Part shown: positions 48,112 through 55,876 of the stretch, piece after piece
Layout: the number at the start of each line of letters is the position of its first letter
How positions within the stretch are numbered: the first letter of the stretch is position 1
Source of the DNA: an uncultured Comamonadaceae bacterium
Lineage (GTDB): Bacteria > Pseudomonadota > Gammaproteobacteria > Burkholderiales > Burkholderiaceae
Assembly (NCBI GenBank): GCA_946482115.1
Contig: CAMLQP010000001.1
Coordinates: 1-55,876, forward strand
DNA length: 55,876 nt
Direction: 5' to 3'
The notes under the pieces: model-generated
What the model saw: only the letters and a program-made list of their open reading frames with translations
Told to the model about the DNA's origin: nothing
The model's database searches: none
Made by a program: the position numbers and the translations under genes

Positions 48112-49021
48112 ACTGATCCGCCGCCATTTCACGCGCGCGGCCACCGCGCCCGGCGTGGTGCTGGGCGTGGGCGACGACTGCGCGCTGCTCGCGCCGCGCG
48201 CGGGCTGGCAGCTGGCCGTGTCCACCGACATGCTGGTCGAAGGCCGGCACTTCTTCCCCGACGTGGACCCCGAGGCGCTGGGCCACAAGGCGCTGGCGGT
48301 CAACCTCAGCGACCTGGCCGCCATGGGCGCCGAGCCGCTGGGCTGCACGTTGGCGCTGGCCTTGCCGCAGGTGGACGACCCCTGGCTGGCCGCATTCGCG
48401 CACGGCCTGTTCGCGCTGGCCGATGCGCACGGCTGCCCGCTGGTGGGCGGCGACACCACGCGCGGGCCGCTCAACCTCTGCATCACCGTGTTCGGTCAGG
48501 TGCCGCCCGGGCAGGCGCTGCGCCGCAATGCGGCGCGCGCAGGCGACGACATCTACGTGAGCGGCACGCTGGGCGAGGCGCGGCTGGCGCTCGAGGCCTT
48601 GCTGGGCCACGCCACGCTGGACGCCGCCACGCTGGCGCGCTGCCGCGCGCGGCTGGAGCGGCCCGAGCCCCGGCTCGCGCTGGGCGCCGCGCTGCGCGGC
48701 CTGGCGCACGCGGCGGCCGACGTGTCCGACGGCCTGGCGGGCGACCTCGGCCACATCCTTGCAGCCAGCGGTGTCGGCGCGCTGCTCGATGCCGCCGCGC
48801 TGCCGGCCGGTGAAGGCGTGCCACTGGACTTCGCGTTGCACGGCGGCGACGACTACGAGCTCGTGTTCACCGCCCCCCCCACCGCCGCGCCGGCCATCGC
48901 GGGCCTGGGCGAACGCGTCACCCGCATCGGCCGCATCACCGCCGAGACCGGCCTGCGGCTGGACGAAGGGGGGCGGGTGCGTGAGCTCGCCGCCCGCGGC
49001 TTCGACCACTTCGGCGAATGA
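48098..49021 (+). CDS. thiL: Thiamine-monophosphate kinase
   Basis: A 307-residue enzyme that phosphorylates thiamine monophosphate to thiamine diphosphate with ATP. Motifs: MGEFELIRRHFTR at the start, VGDDCAL near 26, VSTDMLVEGRHFF near 41, HKALAVNLSDLAAMGAEPLG near 62, GGDTTRGPLN near 114, DVSDGLAGDLGHIL near 208 and GGDDYELVF near 249. The ATG at 48098 matches the family start; it overlaps the preceding gene by 14 bases. In related bacteria it is directly followed by pgpA; here a block of four genes intervenes. Its stop overlaps the MFS start (ATGA). Confidence 0.96.
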   Translation: MGEFELIRRHFTRAATAPGVVLGVGDDCALLAPRAGWQLAVSTDMLVEGRHFFPDVDPEALGHKALAVNLSDLAAMGAEPLGCTLALALPQVDDPWLAAFAHGLFALADAHGCPLVGGDTTRGPLNLCITVFGQVPPGQALRRNAARAGDDIYVSGTLGEARLALEALLGHATLDAATLARCRARLERPEPRLALGAALRGLAHAAADVSDGLAGDLGHILAASGVGALLDAAALPAGEGVPLDFALHGGDDYELVFTAPPTAAPAIAGLGERVTRIGRITAETGLRLDEGGRVRELAARGFDHFGE

Positions 49022-50223
49022 ACACGAACCCCTGGGCCGTCGCCATTGCCGGGCTGCTCGCGCTGGCCGTGGCCATGGGCATAGGCCGCTTCGCCTTCAC
49101 GCCGCTGCTGCCCATGATGCTGCACGACGGCGTGGTCGACCTGCCCACGGCAAGCTGGCTGGCCACCGCCAACTACTTCGGCTACCTGGCGGGCGCGCTG
49201 GCCTGCACCGCCCAGCCCATGCTGTGGCAGCGGCTGGGCCTGGCGCCGCTGGTGCCCACGCGGGCCGTGAAGCTGGGCCTGGTGGCCACGGTGGTGCTCA
49301 CGCTGGGCCTGGCGCTGCCACCGGCCGCCGCATGGCCGCTGTGGCGTTTCCTGGCGGGCGTCGCGAGCGCGCTGGTGTTCGTCTACACCTCGGGCTGGTG
49401 CCTCGGGCGGCTGGCTTCCCTGGGCGCGCCTTCGCTGGGCGGCGTGATCTACACCGGGCCGGGGCTGGGCATTGCCGCCAGCGGTCTCGCGGCCACGGCC
49501 ATGGTGGCCGGGGGCTGGAGCGCCGCCGCCGGCTGGGCCGTGTTCGCCGGGCTGGCCGTGGCGCTCACGGCCATCGCCTGGACCAGGCTGCGGCCCGGCG
49601 CGCCGGTGGCGGCGACGGCGGCCACGGCCGCCATGCCGGCCGGCACCGACCGCGTGGCCGAAGGCGTGTTCGTGCTGGCCTATGGCCTCGCGGGTTTCGG
49701 CTACATCGTCACCGCCACCTTCCTGCCAGTGATCGCGCGCCAGGCGCTGCCCGGCTCGGTCTGGCTGGACCTGTTCTGGCCGCTGTTCGGCCTGGGCGTG
49801 GCTGCGGGCGCGCTGCTCACCCTGCGCCTGCCGCCGCACCGGGACCGCCGCCACCTGCTGATGGTCTGCTATGGCCTGCAGGCGCTGGGCGTGGCCCTGA
49901 GCGTGTGGTGGCCCAGCCTCGCCGGCTTCGCGCTGGGCAGCCTGCTGCTGGGCCTGCCCTTCACCGCCATCACGCTGTTCGCGATGCAGGAGGCGCGCCG
50001 CCTGCGCCCGGCCGGCGCCTCTGGTTTCATCGGCCTGCTCACCGCGTCCTACGGCCTGGGCCAGATCGCGGGGCCGCCGCTGGTGGCCGCGCTGCTGGCC
50101 CGCGTGGGCGACGCGGGGCGGGGCTTCACGCTTTCGTTGCAGATCGCCGCCAGCGCCCTGGTGGCCGGCCTGCTGATGTACGGCTGGCTGGCCCGCCGTC
50201 ACCCCCTGGAGACACACCCATGA
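49018..50223 (+). CDS. YbfB/YjiJ-family MFS transporter
   Basis: A 401-residue major facilitator with 12 hydrophobic segments. The opening WAVAIAGLLALAVAMGIGRF and FTPLLPMM are characteristic of the YbfB/YjiJ group, as is TASWLATANYFGYLAGALAC near 43. The substrate is unknown. Its start overlaps thiL and its stop overlaps the nitronate monooxygenase start (ATGA each), so all three are translated together. It may export or import a compound related to the neighbouring flavoenzyme. Confidence 0.92.
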   Translation: MNTNPWAVAIAGLLALAVAMGIGRFAFTPLLPMMLHDGVVDLPTASWLATANYFGYLAGALACTAQPMLWQRLGLAPLVPTRAVKLGLVATVVLTLGLALPPAAAWPLWRFLAGVASALVFVYTSGWCLGRLASLGAPSLGGVIYTGPGLGIAASGLAATAMVAGGWSAAAGWAVFAGLAVALTAIAWTRLRPGAPVAATAATAAMPAGTDRVAEGVFVLAYGLAGFGYIVTATFLPVIARQALPGSVWLDLFWPLFGLGVAAGALLTLRLPPHRDRRHLLMVCYGLQALGVALSVWWPSLAGFALGSLLLGLPFTAITLFAMQEARRLRPAGASGFIGLLTASYGLGQIAGPPLVAALLARVGDAGRGFTLSLQIAASALVAGLLMYGWLARRHPLETHP

Positions 50224-51299
50224 AACGGACCGACCGCATCCTCGACCTGCTCGGCACAGCGCTGCCCATCATCCAGGCCCCCATGGCCGGGCCCAACGAC
50301 GCCACGCTGGCCATCGCCGTCACCGCGGCGGGCGGGCTGGGTTCGCTGCCATGCGCGCTGATGTCGCCGCAGCAGGTGGAAAACGAATGGGGCCGCATGC
50401 GGGCCGCCAGCGACCGGCCCTACAACCTCAACTTCTTTGCGCACCAGAACCCGGCGCCCGATGCCGCGCGCGACGCCGCTTGGCGTGCCCGCCTCGCGCC
50501 CTACTACCGCGAGTTCGGGCTGGACCCCGACATGCCCCTCACCGCGAGCACCCGTGCGCCTTTCGACGAGACACTGTGTGCGCTGGTGGAGCGCCTGCGC
50601 CCGCCGGTTGTGAGCTTCCATTTCGGCCTGCCCGAGCCCGCGCTGCTCGCGCGCGTGAAGGCCACAGGCGCGAAAGTGCTGTCCAGTGCCACCACCACGG
50701 CCGAAGCGGTGTGGCTGGAGCAGCATGGCTGCGACGCCATCATTGCCCAGGGCGCGGAGGCGGGCGGCCACCGGGGCATCTTCCTGGGCGAGGACGTCAG
50801 CACCCAGCCCGGCCTGTTCGCCCTGCTGCCGCAGGTGGTGGATGCGGTGGGCGTGCCGGTGATCGCCGCTGGCGGCATTGCCGACGCACGCGGCATCGCG
50901 GCGGCCTTTGCGCTCGGTGCGAGCGCGGTGCAGATCGGCACCGCCTACCTCTACTGCCCCGAGGTGAAGCTGCCGGCGCCGCACCGCACCGCGCTGATGG
51001 CCGCGCGTGACGACCAGACCGCGCTCACCAACCTGTTCACCGGCCGGCCAGCGCGCGGGCTGATGAACCGCGTGATGCGCGAGGTGGGGCCGCTGTCTGC
51101 GCTTGCGCCGGCCTTCCCCACGGCCGGTGGCGCACTCGCGCCGCTGCGTGCCGCCACCGAGCCGCAGGGCAGCGGCGATTTCATGTCGTTGTGGTCTGGC
51201 CAGGCCGCCGCGCTCGGGCGCGCCACGGCGCAGGGCCTGGGCGCGGGCGAGCTGACGCAGAAGCTGGCGCGCGAGGCGCTGGCCCTGGCGCGCGGCTGA
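50220..51299 (+). CDS. Nitronate monooxygenase/NAD(P)H flavin oxidoreductase
   Basis: A 359-residue FMN-containing TIM-barrel protein of the nitronate monooxygenase (2-nitropropane dioxygenase) family. Features are PIIQAPMAGPNDATLAIAVT near residue 16, FFAHQNPAPD, the FMN/substrate motif AQGAEAGGHRGIF near 178 with the catalytic His, and AAGGIADARGIAAAFALGAS near 219, followed by VQIGTAYLYCPE. It oxidises alkyl nitronates or nitroalkanes such as propionate-3-nitronate. The ATG at 50220 overlaps the MFS stop. It is the last gene of this coupled group. Confidence 0.92.
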   Translation: MKRTDRILDLLGTALPIIQAPMAGPNDATLAIAVTAAGGLGSLPCALMSPQQVENEWGRMRAASDRPYNLNFFAHQNPAPDAARDAAWRARLAPYYREFGLDPDMPLTASTRAPFDETLCALVERLRPPVVSFHFGLPEPALLARVKATGAKVLSSATTTAEAVWLEQHGCDAIIAQGAEAGGHRGIFLGEDVSTQPGLFALLPQVVDAVGVPVIAAGGIADARGIAAAFALGASAVQIGTAYLYCPEVKLPAPHRTALMAARDDQTALTNLFTGRPARGLMNRVMREVGPLSALAPAFPTAGGALAPLRAATEPQGSGDFMSLWSGQAAALGRATAQGLGAGELTQKLAREALALARG

Positions 51300-51323
51300 G
51301 CTGGCCCACCCACGCGGGACGCG

Positions 51324-51521
51324 TCAGGTGGCCTGCCGGTGCGCCCGCCGCACGAGGCGGGCGTTCAGGCGCTGGGCGCTGCGCGTGGCGAGCGCCCGGG
51401 CCGTCATCCAGGCACGCTCCAGCGCGGCGTCGGCACCGCGCCAGAAATCGTCGATGGCTGCGCGGCGCAGGCGCAGGGCTTCGGCGCGGGCCTGGTCGTG
51501 GAGGTCGGGGTTCGGTGTCAT
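51324..51521 (-). CDS. Small hypothetical protein
   Basis: A 65-residue, basic, helical protein (DLHDQARAEALRLRRAAIDD, FWRGADAALERAWMTARALA) with no signal peptide or transmembrane segment. I do not recognise it. It has sensible codon use and lies divergent from the LysR gene, so it may be that regulator's neighbour or target. On the minus strand its start ATG (51521) is preceded by ccggagcccgcc, a possible ribosome binding site. Assigned with moderate confidence as a real gene. Confidence 0.6.
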   Translation of the reverse strand: MTPNPDLHDQARAEALRLRRAAIDDFWRGADAALERAWMTARALATRSAQRLNARLVRRAHRQAT

Positions 51522-51600
51522 GGCGGGCTCCGGTTGAAGGGTGTGGTTGCCACTTTAGGGATAAGACCAACCACCGGAAACCGTCTGAAATGCACATGGG

Positions 51601-51618
51601 TTTTGCAATTTTTGCAAT
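51601..51618. promoter_or_regulatory. Tandem 9-base repeat before a LysR gene
   Basis: Two direct copies of ttttgcaat lie end to end, 19 bases before the LysR start at 51637. Each holds the palindromic core ttgcaa. The placement in the divergent gap with the small hypothetical gene suggests a regulator site or promoter element. Confidence 0.4.
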
Positions 51619-51636
51619 ACCAAACACAATCCCGCC

Positions 51637-52557
51637 ATGAACCTCGACCTGGACGACGTGGCCCTGTTCCTGCGCGTGGCCGAGCTGGGCACGCTGTCGG
51701 CGGCGGCGCGCGAGCGCAACCTGCCGGTCAGCGCGGTCTCGCGTTCGCTGGCGCGCCTGGAGGCCTGCTGCGGCGCCCGGCTGATGCACCGTACCACCCA
51801 CGGCCTGAGCCTGACCGATGAGGGCGACACCTTCATGGGCTATGCGCGTCGCCTGATCGACACCCGGGATGAGGTGGCCGGCGTGCTGTCCGGCAAGCAG
51901 GCCGGCCCCAGTGGCTGGGTGCGCGTGAGCGTGAGCCCGGTGCTGGCCGAGACCGTGATCGTGCCCAGTCTGCCGTCGCTGTACGAGGCCCACCCCGGCC
52001 TGCGGCTGGAGATGCTGGTGGACGACCGCATCGTGGACATGGCGCGCGAGGGCGTGGACATCGCGATGCGCACCGGCGCGCCCAGCACCGACAACCTGGT
52101 GGCGAGGCCGATCGCGGCCTTCGGGCGCACGCTGTGCGCGGCGCCCGCCTATCTGGCGCGCCACGGCACGCCCGCGCACCCGGATGATCTGGCCCGCCAC
52201 CACCTGCTCACCAGCAGCGTCAGCCCGGTGCTCAACCGCTGGACCTGGGCGGCGCAGGCGGGCCAGCCGCCGGGCGCGGTCTACCTGGCGCAGGGCCAGA
52301 CGCGCACCGACAACTCGGCCGTGCTGCTGTCGCTGGCGCTCGCGGGCGTGGGCATCGCGCGGCTCAACGACCTGCTCACGCGCGAACACTACGCGCGCGG
52401 CGAGCTGGTGCCGCTGCTGCAGGACTGGTTCGACCCGGGCCGCGCGCCGATCTACGCCGTCATGCTGCCCGAGCGCCACCGCCTGCCCAAGCTGCGCGCC
52501 TGCATCGAGCACTGGGCGCGCTGGCTGGGCGGTGCATCCGATAATCCGGCGCCATGA
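51637..52557 (+). CDS. LysR-family regulator
   Basis: A 306-residue LysR protein. The DNA-binding domain is at about 4-64 (LDLDDVALFLRVAELGTLSA, LPVSAVSRSLARLEACCGAR), with a RTTHGLSLTDEG wing. The effector domain starts near 90 (GPSGWVRVSVSPVLAETVIV). It matches the AaeR/DsdC-like group with PAYLARHGTPAHPDDLARHH. Its stop overlaps the pgpA start by four bases (ATGA), so it sits inside a housekeeping transcript. It is divergent from the small hypothetical gene. Likely targets are that gene or the MFS/monooxygenase pair. The effector is unknown. Confidence 0.92.
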   Translation: MNLDLDDVALFLRVAELGTLSAAARERNLPVSAVSRSLARLEACCGARLMHRTTHGLSLTDEGDTFMGYARRLIDTRDEVAGVLSGKQAGPSGWVRVSVSPVLAETVIVPSLPSLYEAHPGLRLEMLVDDRIVDMAREGVDIAMRTGAPSTDNLVARPIAAFGRTLCAAPAYLARHGTPAHPDDLARHHLLTSSVSPVLNRWTWAAQAGQPPGAVYLAQGQTRTDNSAVLLSLALAGVGIARLNDLLTREHYARGELVPLLQDWFDPGRAPIYAVMLPERHRLPKLRACIEHWARWLGGASDNPAP

Positions 52558-53066
52558 ACACCGCCCTGCCGCAGCGCCCCGACCTGCGTTTCCTGCTCGC
52601 GCATCCCGCGCACTTCATCGCGCTCGGCGCCGGCTCGGGTCTCAGCCGACTCGGCCCAGGCACCGTGGGCACGCTGTGGGCCTGGGCCGCCTTCCTGGTC
52701 ATCCAGGCCCTGCTGCGGCCCACCGACCTGCAATGGGCCGGCCTGATCGGCCTGGCCGTCGCGGGCGGCTGGTGGGCCAGCGAGGTCACGGCGCGCCACC
52801 TGGGCGTGGCCGATCCGGGTTCCATCGTCATCGACGAGATCGCGGCGTTCTGGCTGATCCTCTGGCTGGCCATGCCCATGGGTTTCTGGGGCCAGCTGGT
52901 GGCCTTCGTGGTGTTCCGCTGCCTCGATGCAGCCAAGCCCGGCCCGGTGACCTGGGCCGACCAGCTGTTCAAGGGCTTCGGCCCGCGCGGCGCCTGGGGC
53001 ATCATGTGGGACGACCTGGTGGCGGCGTTCTGCACGCTGCTGCTGATTGCCCTGTGGCGCTTCTGA
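52554..53066 (+). CDS. pgpA: Phosphatidylglycerophosphatase A
   Basis: A 170-residue inner-membrane enzyme that removes phosphate from phosphatidylglycerophosphate to make phosphatidylglycerol. Motifs: ALGAGSGLSRLGPGTVGTLW near residue 24, then WASEVTARHLGVADPGSIVI and DEIAAFWLILWLAMPMGFWG near 89, and the C-terminal DDLVAAFCTLLLIALWR. Its ATG overlaps the LysR stop. In related genomes pgpA follows thiL directly, so the four-gene block before it looks inserted. It is followed after 10 bases by the cinA-like gene. Confidence 0.95.
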   Translation: MNTALPQRPDLRFLLAHPAHFIALGAGSGLSRLGPGTVGTLWAWAAFLVIQALLRPTDLQWAGLIGLAVAGGWWASEVTARHLGVADPGSIVIDEIAAFWLILWLAMPMGFWGQLVAFVVFRCLDAAKPGPVTWADQLFKGFGPRGAWGIMWDDLVAAFCTLLLIALWRF

Positions 53067-53076
53067 GGGGGTGGCT

Positions 53077-53562
53077 ATGCGTGACACCGACTGGCTGTGC
53101 GAGGCGCTGGCGCGCCGCCTCAAGGCGCGCGGCCAGATGCTGGCCACGGCCGAAAGTTGCACCGGCGGCCTGATCGCGGGTGCCTGCACCGAGCTCAGCG
53201 GCTCCAGCGACTGGTTCGAGCGCGGCTTCGTCAGCTATTCCAACGAGGCCAAGACCGAACTGCTCGGCGTGGATGCGGCGCTGATCCGCGCGCATGGCGC
53301 CGTCAGCGAACCCGTGGCGCGCGCCATGGCCGAAGGCGCGGTGGTGCGCTCGCGCGCGCAGGTGGCGGTGGCGGTCACCGGCATCGCTGGCCCCACGGGG
53401 GGCAGCCCTGGCAAACCCGTGGGCACGGTATGGTTCGGCTGGAACGTGGCGGGTGAGCTGCACACCGAGGTGCAGCGTTTCGACGGCGACCGCGCCGCCG
53501 TGCGCGCGGCCACAGTGCGACACGCGCTGGCGCGGCTGCTGGAGCTGCTCGATCAGCCCTGA
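53077..53562 (+). CDS. pncC: Nicotinamide-nucleotide amidohydrolase (CinA-like)
   Basis: A 161-residue protein equal to the C-terminal domain of CinA. It hydrolyses nicotinamide mononucleotide to nicotinate mononucleotide in NAD recycling. Signatures are ATAESCTGGLIAGACTELSG near 24, SSDWFERGFVSYSNEAKTEL near 44, and GIAGPTGGSPGKPVGTVWFG near 106. The N-terminal MoCF-like CinA domain is absent, as in many proteobacteria. The ATG at 53077 was chosen because gagggggt precedes it; upstream frame extends into pgpA. Convergent with hutC, six bases apart. Confidence 0.95.
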   Translation: MRDTDWLCEALARRLKARGQMLATAESCTGGLIAGACTELSGSSDWFERGFVSYSNEAKTELLGVDAALIRAHGAVSEPVARAMAEGAVVRSRAQVAVAVTGIAGPTGGSPGKPVGTVWFGWNVAGELHTEVQRFDGDRAAVRAATVRHALARLLELLDQP

Positions 53563-53568
53563 GGCACC

Positions 53569-54270
53569 TCAGAACTGGCCGGCGAAGCGGTAGCGCGACG
53601 CCGGGTGCCACAGCGACGCCACCGAGGCTACCTGGCCCATGGAGTGGGTCTGCCGGTGCAGCACCAGGCAGGGTTCGCCGGGCGGCATGTGCAGCAGCTC
53701 GCCGATCGGCTGCGGCGCGGCGCAGGCCTCGATTTCGAAGCTCACGCCTTGCAGCGGCGCCACGCGCATCAGGTAGGCGTTGGGCGTCTGGGTGGTGAAG
53801 TCCTGGCTCAGGTAGTCCGGTGCCACCTGGGGGTTCACGTGCCGGTCCTCGACCTGGATCGGCAGGTCGTTCTCGAAATGCACCACCACCGAGTGGAACA
53901 GCGGCGTGCCGGGCTTGAGGCCGAAGCGCCGTGCCAGCGCCTCGCCGGCCTTGGCGCGCTCCAGCAGCTGCAGCTGGCTGTGGTGGCGGTGGCCGCGCGC
54001 AGCGATCTCGTCGGCGATGTTGCGTATCTCGACCAGCGTGGCCTGGTACTTCTGCTGGGCCACGAAGGTGCCCGAGCCCTGCACCCGCTCCACGATCTGC
54101 TCGTCGCTCAGCTCGCGGATGGCGCGGTTGACCGTCATGCGCGAGACGCCGAACTCGCGCGCCAGCGCCTCCTCGCCGGGGATGGCGTCGCCTTCCTTCC
54201 AGGTGCCGTCGTGGATGCGCGCGAGCACGTGGCGCTTGATCGTCTCGTAGGCGGGCAGCTTGTCGGACAT
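53569..54270 (-). CDS. hutC: Histidine utilisation repressor HutC (GntR family)
   Basis: A 233-residue GntR/HutC regulator. The winged helix is at about 1-70 (YETIKRHVLARIHDGTWKEG, EEALAREFGVSRMTVNRAIR), followed by a UTRA ligand domain (about 85-230) that senses urocanate in studied members. It is divergent from the YjiH-like gene and hutU; the 128-base gap contains a good sigma-70 promoter and a TGTATATACA palindrome matching known HutC half-sites. It should repress the hut operon and perhaps itself until urocanate accumulates. Convergent with pncC. Confidence 0.93.
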   Translation of the reverse strand: MSDKLPAYETIKRHVLARIHDGTWKEGDAIPGEEALAREFGVSRMTVNRAIRELSDEQIVERVQGSGTFVAQQKYQATLVEIRNIADEIAARGHRHHSQLQLLERAKAGEALARRFGLKPGTPLFHSVVVHFENDLPIQVEDRHVNPQVAPDYLSQDFTTQTPNAYLMRVAPLQGVSFEIEACAAPQPIGELLHMPPGEPCLVLHRQTHSMGQVASVASLWHPASRYRFAGQF

Positions 54271-54305
54271 AGGGTTTTCCCGGGGTCTTCAGGCGCTCGG
54301 TGGTA

Positions 54306-54334
54306 TTGACAGCAGGGATTGTGGCTCATAAAGT
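54306..54334 (+). promoter_or_regulatory. Sigma-70 promoter of the hut operon
   Basis: A perfect -35 ttgaca (54306-54311), a 17-base spacer and a -10 taaagt (54329-54334, 4/6 matches). The transcription start would fall a few bases downstream, inside the palindromic operator, and the mRNA leader would be about 58 bases before the ATG at 54399. Confidence 0.6.
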
Positions 54335-54344
54335 TGTATATACA
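54335..54344. promoter_or_regulatory. Probable HutC operator
   Basis: The perfect palindrome tgtatataca directly follows the -10 element and resembles the known HutC/GntR-family operator core (TGTA-N2-TACA). Binding there would cover the transcription start and block the hut operon. Confidence 0.65.
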
Positions 54345-54398
54345 TATCGACGAATCGAAAAAAGATTTGTCTACAGTTTCCATCCGAGGAGCTTTTGC

Positions 54399-55727
54399 AT
54401 GAACACCAGCGTCGCCACCGTCAACCCCCCGAGCAGGGCCGCCGCCCTCCTGCGGCTGATCGCCTACAGCAGCCTGGGTCTGGTGATGTTTTTCCTGCCG
54501 GTCGAGATCGCCGGCAAATCCACCATCCTGTTCGACCACGCGGCAAGCTGGCTCGCGGCGCAGCAGCGCCCGCTGGCGGTCGCCTTCGTGCTCGCGCTCA
54601 TGGCCTGGGGCGCCGCCACGCCCTTTCTCAAGGGTGGCTGGCGGGCCAGCCCCACAGCCACGGTTTTCAGCCTGCTCAAGGTGCTGGGCCTGGTGCTGGC
54701 CGTCATGTACCTCACGGGCATCGGGCCGGCGGTGCTGTTCCAGAAGGACATGCTGCCTTTCCTGTTCGACAAGCTTGCGCTGACCGTGGGCCTGATCGTG
54801 CCGCTGGGGGCGATGGCGCTGGCCTTCCTCGTCGGCTTCGGCCTGCTGGAGCTGGTGGGCGTGCTGATGCAGCCCATCATGCGACCGGTGTGGCGCACGC
54901 CCGGGCACTCGGCCATCGATGCCGTCGCGTCTTTCGTGGGCAGCTACTCGGTGGGCCTGCTGATCACCAACCGCGTCTACCTGGAAGGCAAGTACACGGC
55001 GCGCGAGGCCGCCATCATCGCCACCGGCTTCTCCACCGTGTCGGCCGCGTTCATGATCATCGTGGCCAAGACACTGGGTCTGATGGGCGCGTGGAACTTC
55101 TACTTCTGGTCCACCTTCGTGATCGCCTTCGCGGTCACGGCCATCACCGCCTGGCTGCCGCCCATCTCGCGCATGGACAACACCGGCGGCGTGAGCGATG
55201 CCCTGCCCGCCGGTCGCACCCGCTGGCAGGCCGCACTGGACGCGGGCCTGGCCCAGGCCCAGGGGGCGCCCGCTCTGTGGCGCGTGCTGCGCGACAACCT
55301 GCGCGACGGCATCGCGATGGCCAGCGCCGTGGTGCCCACCATACTGGCCGTGGGCCTGATCGGCCTGCTGCTGGCGCGCTACACGCCGGTGTTCGACCTG
55401 CTGGGCCTGCTGCTGGTGCCCTTCGTGTGGGTGGCCGGCCTGGCCGAACCCATGCTGACCGCCAAGGCCCTGGCCTCGGGCCTGGCCGAAATGTTCCTGC
55501 CGGCCATACAGCTCAAGGGTGCCGACCCCGTGGTGCGCTATGTCACCGCGGTGGTGTCCGTCAGCTCGGTGCTGTTCTTCTCGGGCTCCATTCCCTGCGT
55601 GCTGGCCACCCGCATCCCGCTGTCGCTGCGCCAGATGGTCGTCATCTGGTTCGTCCGAACCGTCCTCAGCCTCCTGATCGCTGCCGCCATCGGTCACCTC
55701 GCCCTTGCGCAGGGCTGGATCGCCTGA
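54399..55727 (+). CDS. YjiH-family membrane protein in the hut operon
   Basis: A 442-residue inner-membrane protein of the YjiH family with nucleoside-recognition (Gate) domains. About ten hydrophobic helices are visible, including [20 protein letters not shown] near 23, [40 protein letters not shown] and [18 protein letters not shown]. The Gate segments have [18 protein letters not shown] near 210. The ATG at 54399 follows gagga and was chosen over upstream frame that has no ribosome binding site. It lies between hutC and hutU, so it is a good candidate for a histidine, urocanate or related transporter. This is inferred from position. Confidence 0.88.
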   Translation: MNTSVATVNPPSRAAALLRLIAYSSLGLVMFFLPVEIAGKSTILFDHAASWLAAQQRPLAVAFVLALMAWGAATPFLKGGWRASPTATVFSLLKVLGLVLAVMYLTGIGPAVLFQKDMLPFLFDKLALTVGLIVPLGAMALAFLVGFGLLELVGVLMQPIMRPVWRTPGHSAIDAVASFVGSYSVGLLITNRVYLEGKYTAREAAIIATGFSTVSAAFMIIVAKTLGLMGAWNFYFWSTFVIAFAVTAITAWLPPISRMDNTGGVSDALPAGRTRWQAALDAGLAQAQGAPALWRVLRDNLRDGIAMASAVVPTILAVGLIGLLLARYTPVFDLLGLLLVPFVWVAGLAEPMLTAKALASGLAEMFLPAIQLKGADPVVRYVTAVVSVSSVLFFSGSIPCVLATRIPLSLRQMVVIWFVRTVLSLLIAAAIGHLALAQGWIA

Positions 55728-55759
55728 TACCACCTCACCCATTCTTCCGGAGTACCGCC

Positions 55760-55876
55760 ATGACCACCAACCAAGACCCGCGCCTTGACCCGAGCCGTGT
55801 CATCCGCGCCCCGCGCGGCAGCCAGCTGACCTGCAAGAACTGGATCGCCGAGGCCGCCTACCGCATGATCCAGAAC
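55760..55876 (+). CDS. hutU: Urocanate hydratase, N-terminal part
   Basis: The first 39 codons of urocanase, which hydrates urocanate to 4-imidazolone-5-propionate using bound NAD+, the second step of histidine degradation. The peptide contains the family opening [20 protein letters not shown]. The ATG at 55760 follows ccggag, 32 bases after the YjiH-like gene, so both share the HutC-controlled promoter. The gene runs off the window end. Confidence 0.93.
   Translation, partial: MTTNQDPRLDPSRVIRAPRGSQLTCKNWIAEAAYRMIQN

Noticed and set aside
46462..48486. A long minus-strand frame opposite the Gcr-like and thiL genes
   Set aside because: The plus strand encodes recognised proteins; the shadow is low-complexity.

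Overview
The window is a chromosomal segment of very high GC content with dense, mostly overlapping genes. Its conserved genes (GTP-dependent pckG, ssb ending in DDDIPF, gph, rpe, apaG, thiL, pgpA, a cinA-type pncC, hutC/hutU), the many LysR regulators, the Bug/TctC binding proteins and a Gcr-type 'recombinase' membrane protein point to a betaproteobacterium of the Burkholderiales, most likely Comamonadaceae (Hydrogenophaga/Variovorax-like). The taxon is inferred from gene content only; no rRNA or tRNA gene was seen.

Layout. 1-10,750 is mainly housekeeping: the 3' end of pckG, a small membrane protein with a divergent LysR gene, a metallophosphoesterase, UspA, an HD-GYP/GGDEF pair for c-di-GMP, a glycine-zipper lipoprotein, ssb, a ClC protein with a substituted gating glutamate, an MFS exporter and gph. 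10,815-17,020 is catabolic cluster A: LysR, a 4,5-dihydroxyphthalate-decarboxylase-like protein, a Bug binding protein, two Rieske oxygenases and one reductase. 17,061-31,729 is cluster B: LysR, MmsA, a three-subunit molybdenum hydroxylase interrupted by a DapA-like lyase, a CoxG-like protein, an aspartate-dehydrogenase-like enzyme, a 3-hydroxyanthranilate dioxygenase with all key residues, a complete LivKHMGF importer and a formamidase-like hydrolase. It looks like uptake and breakdown of an N-containing aromatic compound.

31,733-42,419 is cluster C, with two LysR genes. One operon encodes an exported SnoaL-like protein, a Bug protein, an amidohydrolase and an exported RidA. A second encodes a Tat-exported amidohydrolase, an intradiol (hydroxyquinol-type) dioxygenase, an SDR, a beta-keto acid cleavage enzyme, an enoyl-reductase-like MDR and a cupin. 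The second set could convert hydroxyquinol to 3-oxoadipate and then, through the beta-keto acid cleavage enzyme, directly to acetoacetate and succinyl-CoA. After an SbtA-like transporter with its divergent LysR gene (42,752-44,745), housekeeping resumes: rpe, apaG, the Gcr-like membrane protein, thiL, an inserted MFS/nitronate monooxygenase/LysR block, pgpA, pncC, and the start of a histidine utilisation operon (hutC, a YjiH-type membrane protein, hutU) with a readable promoter and operator.

The best candidates for undescribed biology are cluster B and the hydroxyquinol/BKACE route in cluster C. Both are pathway predictions from gene content; neither substrate can be proved from sequence.
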